From an uncultured Sphingosinicella sp. (lineage in GTDB: Bacteria; Pseudomonadota; Alphaproteobacteria; Sphingomonadales; Sphingomonadaceae), in NCBI GenBank assembly GCA_946886275.1, contig CAMPIH010000040.1, positions 1 to 15,036 of the forward strand: a stretch of 15,036 nt of DNA, read 5' to 3'. A program made the translations under genes and the position numbers. Numbering within the stretch: position 1 is the stretch's first letter; each line of letters begins with the position of its first letter. Under the pieces are notes generated by a model. It saw nothing but the letters and a program-made list of their open reading frames with translations, had not been told where the DNA came from and did not search any database. Shown here piece by piece: positions 7,398 through 12,936 of this stretch.

Positions 7398-8430
7398 AGC
7401 CGCTCCGGCCGAGACGGCTTTGATCTTCCTCGACGAGGAGGGTGCGCCGGCCAGCTGGCTGCTGCTCGATCCCGGTCAGGTCATCCTTCGCGGCGAGGCC
7501 GGCGAACCCTTGCCCACGCCGGCGACCGCCATTCTCGCAGTGCCGGGGGAAAAGGTCGCCATACACTGGCTCGATCTGGCCGAGAGACTGGCTCCCGCGC
7601 AGGCTGCGGCGGCGGCCCGGCTGCTTCTCGCCGATTCCAGCGCCGAGCCGATCGCCGATCTCCATGTCGCGGTTGGGCCTGCGGAACAGGGCCGAACGCC
7701 GGTCGCGATGGTGCCGTCGCGGCAGATGGCCGAATGGCTCGGCGCGGCCGCGGCCGCCGGAATCGACCCGGCCCTCATCGTGCCGACGCCGATGCTCCTC
7801 GGGCCGTCGCCTCACTTCATCCTTCGCCGCGACCGCGGCGCCCTCGCCGACTATCGCGGCGAGGCGCTGGCGTTCAGCCTCGAGCCGGCGCTTGCCGAAA
7901 AGCTTCTCGGCGACTCCGAGACCGTCAATGTGTCGCCGGAGCGGTTCGAGTCGGATCTGCCCTCCATCCTTGCCGGACCCCTGCTCAACCTGAGGCAGGG
8001 CCCGTTCGCCCGCCGCCGCGATTGGCGAATCGACGGCGGCCGCCTTCGGCGGATCGCCGGCTTCGTCTTGGCCTTCGTCCTTCTGACCCTGGCGGTGCAG
8101 GTCACGATGATCCTTCGCTACACCTTCGCCGCCGACTCGTTCGAAGCCGAGGCGCGATCGCTTTCCGATTCCGGCCGGGCCAGCCGGAGCGGCGATTTCG
8201 GCGCGGTCGCCGCCGGCCTGTTCGAGGCGGTGAGAGCAACGCCGAACGTCGAGCTGACCCGGATCGACTATCGGACCGACGGCAGCCTGACCGCCGGCCT
8301 TCAGGCGGACTCGCCGGCCAGCCTTGCGGCTCTGGAGGAGCGCGCTCGGGCGGCGGGGCTCGACGCTCAGGTCGGACCTCCCCGCAATGCCGGCGGCCGC
8401 ACCGCCGCCGATCTGACGGTTCGGCCATGA
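7378..8430 (+). CDS. gspL: Type II secretion system assembly protein GspL
   Basis: GspL recruits the GspE ATPase to the inner membrane and pairs with GspM. The 350-residue product has an actin-like cytoplasmic domain (about 1-220). It opens with LIFLDEEGAPASWLLLDPGQ and includes the LPTPATAILAVPGEKVAIHWLDL segment characteristic of GspL. One transmembrane helix lies at about 226-246 (IAGFVLAFVLLTLAVQVTMIL), followed by a periplasmic ferredoxin-like domain (about 250-350; VELTRIDYRTDGSLTAGL, LDAQVGPPRNAGG). Identification rests on this architecture plus the position before gspM-gspN; primary sequence is weakly conserved in the family. ATG at 7378 lies inside the last 20 bp of gspG, preceded closely by GGGGGA, so translation is probably coupled. 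The gspH, I, J and K genes usually found upstream are missing. It ends in a 4 bp ATGA overlap with gspM. Confidence 0.88.
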   Translation: MKISATEAAPAETALIFLDEEGAPASWLLLDPGQVILRGEAGEPLPTPATAILAVPGEKVAIHWLDLAERLAPAQAAAAARLLLADSSAEPIADLHVAVGPAEQGRTPVAMVPSRQMAEWLGAAAAAGIDPALIVPTPMLLGPSPHFILRRDRGALADYRGEALAFSLEPALAEKLLGDSETVNVSPERFESDLPSILAGPLLNLRQGPFARRRDWRIDGGRLRRIAGFVLAFVLLTLAVQVTMILRYTFAADSFEAEARSLSDSGRASRSGDFGAVAAGLFEAVRATPNVELTRIDYRTDGSLTAGLQADSPASLAALEERARAAGLDAQVGPPRNAGGRTAADLTVRP

Positions 8431-8906
8431 TGGCGGCCCGACTGAGGCACTGGTGGCAGGAACGGAGCTTGCGCGAACGCTGGCTGCTGTCGCTCATGTT
8501 CGGCCTCCTCTTTCTCGTCCTCGCCTGGCTGCTCGTCGCCCGGCCCCTGATGATTGCGCTTGAGGAAGCGAAGCTCAGGCATGGCGAGGCGGTGATCGCC
8601 GTGGCCGAGGCGCGCGCCGAGGCCGATCGTGCGCGTCGGTCGGCCGAGCCGCCCTCGGCGCCCGCGCTTCCGATCGATGCCCTGGTCAGCCGGACCGCGA
8701 CCGAAGCCGGCTTCACCGGCGCACGGATCATCGGTCGAGGCCCCGCGCGTGCCAGCGTCGCCGTCGACGCCGCCCGGGCCGAAGCCTATTTCGCCTGGAT
8801 CGCCGCCCTCGAACGCCAGGGAGTGACGGTCGAGAGCCTTCGAGCGACCGCCAATCCCGATCGGACGCTGTCGACCCAGGCCGTCGTCGCGGCCGGCGGA
8901 CGCTGA
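8427..8906 (+). CDS. gspM: Type II secretion system protein GspM
   Basis: GspM is a small bitopic inner-membrane protein that stabilises GspL in the assembly platform. The 159-residue product starts MMAARLRHWWQERSLRERW. The basic, Trp-rich tail and the R-ERW segment just before the membrane helix (about 19-40, LLSLMFGLLFLVLAWLLVARPL) are typical of the family. A helical periplasmic stretch rich in Ala/Glu/Arg follows (about 45-75). A ferredoxin-like fold runs from about 80 to 159, including LVSRTATEAGF, YFAWIAALERQGVTVESL and a C-terminal beta segment. Two adjacent ATGs (8427, 8430) are possible; 8427 gives the ATGA overlap with the gspL stop. The frame extends upstream inside gspL, but the GspM similarity begins here. 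The stop overlaps the gspN start by one base. Confidence 0.88.
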   Translation: MMAARLRHWWQERSLRERWLLSLMFGLLFLVLAWLLVARPLMIALEEAKLRHGEAVIAVAEARAEADRARRSAEPPSAPALPIDALVSRTATEAGFTGARIIGRGPARASVAVDAARAEAYFAWIAALERQGVTVESLRATANPDRTLSTQAVVAAGGR

Positions 8907-9622
8907 TGCGTTTGAGGCCGAGCCTTGGCCGGCCGGCGCTGTTCGCGCTCATCTTCCTGTTCGCTCTCATCGTGCTTCTGCCGCTGCGTTTGGCCCTGGA
9001 CTGGTTCGGCTTCGACCGGTTCGGCCTTGCCGCGCGCGAAGCGACTGGAAGCATCTGGCTCGGCGCGCTGAGCGAGGCGCAGCTCGGTCCAGCGCCGATC
9101 GGCGACGTCGAGGTTCGGCTGAACCGCCTGCCGCTTCTGATCGGACGGACCCGCCTGTCGGTGGAACGGCAAGCGCTGGAGTCCCCCTTGAGCGGCGCCG
9201 TCGGCGTGTCGGGTGAAGCCTTCGGCCTCGACGACTTCAGCGGGCAGCTGCGCCTCGGCGCCGCTTTTGCCCCATTGCCGGTCGGCTCGGTCGAGCTGGA
9301 CGATGTCAGCGTCCGCTTTGCCGGCGGGCTTTGCGAAAGTGCCGATGGGCGCGTGAAGGCGCTGCTCGCCCGCGAAGTGGCCGGTCTTTCCTTTGCCTCC
9401 GGCCTGAGCGGCTCGGCACGTTGCCAAGGGGGAATGCTTCTTCTTCCGCTCGCCAGCCAGAGCGGAACCGAGCGGCTCGATCTGAGCCTCGGCGCCGACG
9501 GCCGCTATCGCGCGGAATTTGCCGTCAGAGCGGGCGATCCGACCCTCCGCGCCCAGCTCGTCGCCGCCGGATTCCGACCCTCCGGCGATGGCCTCGCGAT
9601 CCGGCTGCAGGGCGATTTCTGA
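8906..9622 (+). CDS. gspN: Type II secretion system protein GspN
   Basis: GspN is an accessory inner-membrane component present in a subset of T2SS operons; its exact role is not settled. The 238-residue product has a short basic N-terminus and one membrane helix at about 9-29 (RPALFALIFLFALIVLLPLRL). A periplasmic beta-rich domain follows, with family-like features: LALDWFGFDRFGLAAREATGSIW, then WLGALSEAQLGPAPIGDV, then repeated amphipathic strands. Two cysteines at about 143 and 172 could pair in the periplasm. It is the last gene of the gsp cluster and starts on the final base of the gspM stop (TGATG). A terminator-like hairpin begins 23 bp after its stop, which supports it being the operon end. 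Confidence 0.85.
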   Translation: MRLRPSLGRPALFALIFLFALIVLLPLRLALDWFGFDRFGLAAREATGSIWLGALSEAQLGPAPIGDVEVRLNRLPLLIGRTRLSVERQALESPLSGAVGVSGEAFGLDDFSGQLRLGAAFAPLPVGSVELDDVSVRFAGGLCESADGRVKALLAREVAGLSFASGLSGSARCQGGMLLLPLASQSGTERLDLSLGADGRYRAEFAVRAGDPTLRAQLVAAGFRPSGDGLAIRLQGDF

Positions 9623-9645
9623 CCGTCACGCGCTGAAGCCGCGGA

Positions 9646-9671
9646 GAAAAAGCGGCGTGAAGCCGTTTTTC
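9646..9671 (+). terminator. Likely intrinsic terminator after the gsp operon
   Basis: The sequence forms a hairpin: GAAAAA (9646-9651), one bulged G, CGGC (9653-9656), loop GTGAA, GCCG (9662-9665), then TTTTTC (9666-9671). The A-run pairs with the T-run and the T-run follows the GC stem. This is the layout of a rho-independent terminator usable in both directions. The GC core is short (four pairs), so efficiency is uncertain. It starts 23 bp after the gspN stop and separates the secretion operon from the exported repeat-protein gene. Confidence 0.55.
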
Positions 9672-9672
9672 G

Positions 9673-9707
9673 CCCACATTGCACCCTTCCGGGTGCGAGC
9701 AATGGGG
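9673..9707 (+). promoter_or_regulatory. Second, interrupted hairpin upstream of the exported repeat-protein gene
   Basis: Directly after the terminator-like element lies an imperfect dyad. CCC (9673-9675) pairs with GGG (9705-9707). CATTGC (9677-9682) pairs with GCAATG (9699-9704). ACCC (9683-9686) pairs with GGGT (9691-9694) around a TTCC loop, leaving a bulged A on the left and a four-base bulge (GCGA) on the right. Alternatively GCACCC and GGGTGC form a perfect six-pair stem. It ends about 50 bp before the next start codon, so it could be a second terminator stem, an operator or a leader-RNA structure. No clear sigma-70 promoter is visible nearby. Confidence 0.4.
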
Positions 9708-9746
9708 CTTTCGATCGGCGGTGCCGAGCGCCCGCCGTGAAGGCAC

Positions 9747-9750
9747 GGAG
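9747..9750 (+). promoter_or_regulatory. Ribosome binding site that decides the start at 9758
   Basis: GGAG lies seven bases upstream of the ATG at 9758. The frame is open from a GTG at 9737, but that start has no Shine-Dalgarno and would add seven residues before the signal peptide, so 9758 is preferred. Confidence 0.6.
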
Positions 9751-9757
9751 ATCTTTG

Positions 9758-10633
9758 ATGACACGCACTTTCATCGCAGCTGCAACGCTGCTTCTCGGCA
9801 CGTCGGCGCTGACCGGCGCGGCGGCCCAGGACAAATATGACAAGCCGCTACCTCTCGCTTCCAGCGCCAAGATTTCGGCGGCGCCCGCTCAGCACAAGAT
9901 GCTCGCGACCAAGTCCGTCCAGACTTCGGCGCTGAAGAAGGGCATGACCCATAGCGGAATGGGTGGGCCTCTGGAGAAGGAAGGCACTGCGTCGTTCGCC
10001 GGCAAGCCGGCGATGATCAAGGCGGCGAAGGGCGGTTCGATTCTCCTCGCCGACAATGAGAAGATCGTGGGCGTCAAGTCCGCAAAGGCCTCGACCGGAA
10101 TGGGCGGGCCGTTGGAAGACGGCCTTGCCGGCGCCGAGGATCTGACGCCGCGACCGGCGGCCGACAATTATCCGCCATGCCGGCCGGGGCCGGGCGACGA
10201 CCGCTGCATCCAGCTTTACGAACCCGGCGTGAGGGCCGAGCTTGCCAGCTGGAATCGGGAAACCGGCGGTCTCGCCGACGGTTCGGCGGCGACCGCCATG
10301 GGCGGCCCCTATGAGCCGGTCGAAGCGAGCTGGAAGGACGAAGCCCATGGTCTCGCGGATGGCAAGACGGCGGCGATGGGCGGCCCCTTCGAGCCGGCGG
10401 AGGCGATGGCGGACGCCGGCGGCCTGGCCATGAACGGCGACGGCGTTCTCGACGGCGCGCTTGGCGAGACGAGCGATCCGGCCGATGACGTCGTTTTGGC
10501 CGGACATAGCGAATTTGCCGGGGTCGGCGGCCCGATCGAATCGCAGTCGGGATATCCGCCCTGCTCGCCGGGCGCGGGCGACGATCGCTGCATCCAGCTT
10601 TACGAGCCGGGCGTCACCGGCGCCGGCAACTAG
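9758..10633 (+). CDS. Exported repeat-rich protein of unknown function (GGP motifs, duplicated YPPC/DRC motif)
   Basis: I cannot assign a function. The 291-residue product begins with a classical Sec signal peptide (MTRTFIAAATLLLGTSALTG, then AAAQ, cleavage near residue 24), so it is periplasmic or secreted. The mature part is hydrophilic and internally repetitive. MGGP or VGGP motifs followed by an aromatic or aliphatic residue and Glu start at residues 68, 115, 181, 207 and 256. Units of pattern ASWxxExxxGLADG...MGGPxEPxEA occur in tandem at 163-189 and 190-216. A 21-residue motif starting YPPC and containing DDRCIQLYEPGV occurs at 138-158 and again near the C-terminus at 266-286 (19/21 identical). 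The two cysteines in each copy are eight residues apart and could form disulfides. I associate similar short motifs with exported sphingomonad proteins. It lies 135 bp after gspN, beyond a probable terminator. Confidence 0.85.
   Translation: MTRTFIAAATLLLGTSALTGAAAQDKYDKPLPLASSAKISAAPAQHKMLATKSVQTSALKKGMTHSGMGGPLEKEGTASFAGKPAMIKAAKGGSILLADNEKIVGVKSAKASTGMGGPLEDGLAGAEDLTPRPAADNYPPCRPGPGDDRCIQLYEPGVRAELASWNRETGGLADGSAATAMGGPYEPVEASWKDEAHGLADGKTAAMGGPFEPAEAMADAGGLAMNGDGVLDGALGETSDPADDVVLAGHSEFAGVGGPIESQSGYPPCSPGAGDDRCIQLYEPGVTGAGN
10169..10231 (+). repeat. Copy 1 of the YPPC/DRC-coding repeat
   Basis: This 63 bp segment encodes residues 138-158 of the exported protein, starting YPPCRPGPGDDRC. 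It matches the segment at 10553-10615 at 54 of 63 bases by direct comparison. Seven of the nine differences are synonymous or lie in the two changed codons (Arg/Ser and Pro/Ala), consistent with duplication followed by selection on the peptide. Confidence 0.8.
10244..10405 (+). repeat. Tandem ~27-codon repeat in the exported protein gene
   Basis: Two adjacent units encode residues 163-189 and 190-216. Shared positions are ASW, a Glu three residues later, GLADG, then Thr/Ala residues, AMGGP, an aromatic residue and EP. The units differ by a one-residue indel before MGGP (spacing 27 versus 26). Confidence 0.7.
10553..10615 (+). repeat. Copy 2 of the YPPC/DRC-coding repeat
   Basis: This segment encodes residues 266-286, starting YPPCSPGAGDDRC, at the extreme C-terminus of the exported protein; only five residues (TGAGN) follow. 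It is the partner of the repeat at 10169-10231. Confidence 0.8.
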
Positions 10634-10644
10634 CCGCGGGCGCC
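10619..10644. other. Weak dyad between convergent genes
   Basis: Two GGCGCC hexamers (10619-10624 and 10639-10644) can pair, with an inner GGC/GCC stem around AACTA. The structure overlaps the TAG stop of the exported protein gene in the 30 bp gap before the convergent gene. No T-run follows on either strand, so a terminator role is doubtful. Confidence 0.25.
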
Positions 10645-10663
10645 GCCAGCGTGAAAAGGGGCC

Positions 10664-11101
10664 TCAGGAGGTCTCGTCGGTCCCAGCAAGGGAGCCGCCG
10701 AGGCCTCCGCCATTTTCCAGCCACTGCCTGATCTTCGTAAGGCTCCGTTCGAGCGCGGCGATGATCTGGATCACCTGCTCGCGATCGTTCCCGGCCACCA
10801 CCATATCGGAAAGCCACCAGGTCTCCGACAGCCATTCCTTGCCGTCGTCGCGGTCGGCGACCGAAATCTCGACATAGGCTTCCTCCGCTTCGATCCAGTC
10901 GGTTCCTTCGGCACGGACGGCGTGGATCCGGGCCCGGCCATTTTCCTCGACTTCGCTTCGGCAGAGTTGCCGCGCCGCCTCGAGGAAGGGGGCGACCTGG
11001 TGCCAGTCCAGTTTCGACTGGGCGAGCGTGTCGAACACGACGGCGAGCAGCTGCTTCTGAACGACGTTGTGGAAATCGGCAGAGGTGAAGGATTCGGCCA
11101 T
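10664..11101 (-). CDS. Small soluble protein of unknown function
   Basis: I do not recognise the family. The 145-residue product has no signal peptide or membrane helix and is probably cytoplasmic. It starts MAESFTSADFHNVVQKQLLAV and looks helical at both ends. The middle suggests an alternating strand region (ARIHAVRAEGTDWIEAEEAYVEISV, then EWLSETWWLSDMVV). The acidic, Trp-containing central part has EWLSETWWLSD as its most distinctive segment. The C-terminus is a helix (REQVIQIIAALERSLTKIRQWL) followed by a Gly-rich tail. The start at 11101 is well supported: GGAG lies seven bases upstream on the minus strand. It lies 50 bp downstream of the HAD-hydrolase reading frame on the same strand and may be in the same transcript. 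Its length, codon use and good ribosome-binding site argue for a real gene. Confidence 0.75.
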   Translation of the reverse strand: MAESFTSADFHNVVQKQLLAVVFDTLAQSKLDWHQVAPFLEAARQLCRSEVEENGRARIHAVRAEGTDWIEAEEAYVEISVADRDDGKEWLSETWWLSDMVVAGNDREQVIQIIAALERSLTKIRQWLENGGGLGGSLAGTDETS

Positions 11102-11151
11102 GTTCTTGCTCCGCGAAGGTCGTCACGGGCTGTCCCAAGCGATCCCGCGGG

Positions 11152-11265
11152 TCAAGCGGACAGCCACGACGGATAGAGCCGCGTCAGCTCTTCGGGATCG
11201 TCATAAAGAGCGATCGGCCCGGCCTCGCTCAGTTCCTCGTCGGCAAAGCCGCCGCAGCGAAGCGC
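11152..11265 (-). pseudogene. Displaced C-terminal codons of the HAD hydrolase (frameshifted)
   Basis: In the minus-strand frame ending with TGA at 11152-11154, the codons after about 11265 read ALRCGGFADEELSEAG, then PIALYDDPEELTRLYPSWLSA. This is exactly the kind of tail that follows GDSxxDxxAAxxAGIEA in HAD hydrolases (RCGGF/DEEL, then YDDPEEL). The reading frame that carries the rest of the enzyme leaves this frame near 11262-11267. From the start at 11810 to this stop is 659 bp, one base short of a multiple of three. A single missing base in the GCGCGC run therefore explains the break. Confidence 0.7.
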
Positions 11266-11810
11266 GCCTCGATCCCGGCGGCCCGCGCCGCCTCCACGTC
11301 CCAGGGCGAGTCGCCGACGACGAGCGCGTGGCCCGGATCCAGCGGGGCCACCTTGCGCAGTGCCGCCTCGAAGATGTCGGGACAGGGCTTTGACCGGTCG
11401 ACATCGTCCCGCGACGTCGCCGCGTGGATGAGGTCCTCGCAACCGAGCAGGCTGCGGTGGAAAGCCAGCTCTTCCTTATGCGACGAGGTGGCCAGAACGA
11501 TCCTGACATTGTCGGCGTAGAGCCGCTCGAACAGGGCGCGAACGCCGGGGAAGGGCGCGACCCTGGGCAGATAGTCCCGCCTGAACAGGCCGGACCTGAA
11601 ATGCTCGATCGCCTCCCCTTTCTCTTTGGCCAGGTCTTCGGGAAGCAGAGCGGGGATGAGATTGTCGCCGCCTTTGCCGATCTGCCGCCTGATCTCCTCG
11701 ATCGAGAGCCGAACGCCGAAGCGGAGGAACGCCTGCTGCCACGCGGCCGCATGGAGGCGGTTGCTGTCGACGAGGGTGCCGTCGACGTCGAACAGGACGG
11801 CGCCGATCAT
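11229..11810 (-). CDS. HAD-superfamily hydrolase, C-terminus replaced by frameshift
   Basis: This is a phosphatase or phosphomutase-like HAD hydrolase; the substrate cannot be read from the sequence. Motif I is DVDGT with nucleophile Asp8 and acid/base Asp10, motif II is ATSS (107-110), motif III is Lys141 in SKPCPDIF, and motif IV is GDSPWD (166-171). A helical cap occupies about 15-85, as in phosphoglycolate phosphatase/beta-phosphoglucomutase-like enzymes. The frame as read has 193 residues and ends abnormally (EARFAAAALPTRN). The natural tail is found in another frame down to 11152, giving an expected intact length of 219 residues. All catalytic residues precede the break. The ATG at 11810 overlaps the stop of the YihY-family gene by 4 bp (ATGA), indicating translational coupling. 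Confidence 0.82.
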   Translation of the reverse strand: MIGAVLFDVDGTLVDSNRLHAAAWQQAFLRFGVRLSIEEIRRQIGKGGDNLIPALLPEDLAKEKGEAIEHFRSGLFRRDYLPRVAPFPGVRALFERLYADNVRIVLATSSHKEELAFHRSLLGCEDLIHAATSRDDVDRSKPCPDIFEAALRKVAPLDPGHALVVGDSPWDVEAARAAGIEARFAAAALPTRN

Positions 11811-12853
11811 CGCGGAGAGGCTCGTCTGCGGCTCCTGCCGAGCAGGGCGAGAAGAATCGAGAAGAGGCCGAACCTGGCCGCAAGCCCGGCAGGGGACGGC
11901 GGCGCCTGGGACTCGGCCATCGCTGCGCGGCCTTCCACCAAGGGGGCGGGCTCCTTCTCGCGCGCCCTTCGAGCGGCCTCGATCTCGAGGATGGCGTTGA
12001 GCTCCGCCCCGAGCAGGACGACATAAGCAGTGAGATAGAGCCAGGTGAGGAAGACGATCACCGCTCCCAGCGAGCCGTAGGTCGCGTTGTAATTGCCGAA
12101 ATTCGACACGTAGAGGCCGAATCCGGCCGTCGCCGCCAGCCAGACGATCGTCGCTGCCGCCGATCCGGGCGTGATCCACTTCCACTCCGCTTCCGGCCGG
12201 TTCGGGCCGTAGCGATAGATGACCGCCAGAAGCAGGACCACCGCCGCTCCGGCGAGCAGGAAGAAGCCGGCCTTGAGAAGGAATTGGAGAAGCCCGCCGA
12301 AATCGGGCGCGAGAGCTTCGAGGAAGTTGAGCGCGGCGACGGCGAGGATGGCGAGGAACAGCACCAGCACCGCACCGGCGGTCATGGCCGAGGCCATGAC
12401 CGTTCGCTTGATGAAGGGCCTTTTCTCCTCGACCTCGAAGACGATGTTGAGCGCGGTCATGATCGATCCCGCTCCCTTGCTCGCGCCGTACAGCGCGACG
12501 CCGAGGGCGACGACCAGCGCCGCTCCCGTCTTGGCGCCGCTGGTCTCGGTCATGTTGCGCAGCTGGTCGCCGATGATCCCGGCGGTTTCGCTCGGCATGA
12601 TGCTGGTCAGGGTCTTCATGTGGCTGACCACCGAGGCGGGCTCTGCCACCAGCCCGTAGCTGAGCACGAAGACGGTAAGCAGCGGAACGAAGGCCAGGAA
12701 GGCGTAGAAGGCGACGCCGGCGGCGACGAGCGGGAGATTGTCCTCGCCCGAATCCTTCCAGGTGGCGGCCAGGATAGGTTTCCAGCTGCGCGCCGGAAGG
12801 TCCTCGGGGCCCTTGGCGGCGGTGACGTGCGGATTCTGCGCTGGACGGGCCAT
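11807..12853 (-). CDS. YihY/BrkB-family inner-membrane protein
   Basis: The 348-residue product belongs to the YihY/virulence factor BrkB family of polytopic inner-membrane proteins, whose biochemical role is poorly defined. Despite historical annotation it is not RNase BN. Six membrane segments are apparent at about 40-69, 109-131, 151-175, 186-213, 225-248 and 258-288. Family-like features are NLPLVAAGVAFYAFLAFVPLL near the first helix, the GAKTGAALVVALGVALYGASKG region, and the sixth-helix segment YGSLGAVIVFLTWLYLTAY followed by LLGAELNA. The C-terminal tail after about 290 is basic and Pro/Ala-rich, probably cytoplasmic. The start at 12853 has no strong Shine-Dalgarno, but no better start is visible. 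It is divergent from the hydantoinase-type gene across 83 bp that show no clear promoter, and it overlaps the HAD gene downstream by 4 bp. Confidence 0.9.
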   Translation of the reverse strand: MARPAQNPHVTAAKGPEDLPARSWKPILAATWKDSGEDNLPLVAAGVAFYAFLAFVPLLTVFVLSYGLVAEPASVVSHMKTLTSIMPSETAGIIGDQLRNMTETSGAKTGAALVVALGVALYGASKGAGSIMTALNIVFEVEEKRPFIKRTVMASAMTAGAVLVLFLAILAVAALNFLEALAPDFGGLLQFLLKAGFFLLAGAAVVLLLAVIYRYGPNRPEAEWKWITPGSAAATIVWLAATAGFGLYVSNFGNYNATYGSLGAVIVFLTWLYLTAYVVLLGAELNAILEIEAARRAREKEPAPLVEGRAAMAESQAPPSPAGLAARFGLFSILLALLGRSRRRASPR

Positions 12854-12936
12854 GATGCGCCAAAGCGGCGGCCGGGCCGCGGTTCCCGCCCTTCGGCGCT
12901 TTCCGGCCGAAACCGGCGATGCTAGGGCTCGCCGCC

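Noticed and set aside
7734..8906. 390-codon plus-strand frame ending with gspM
   Set aside because: Only the last 159 codons resemble GspM. The upstream part is Arg/Pro-rich out-of-frame translation of gspL.
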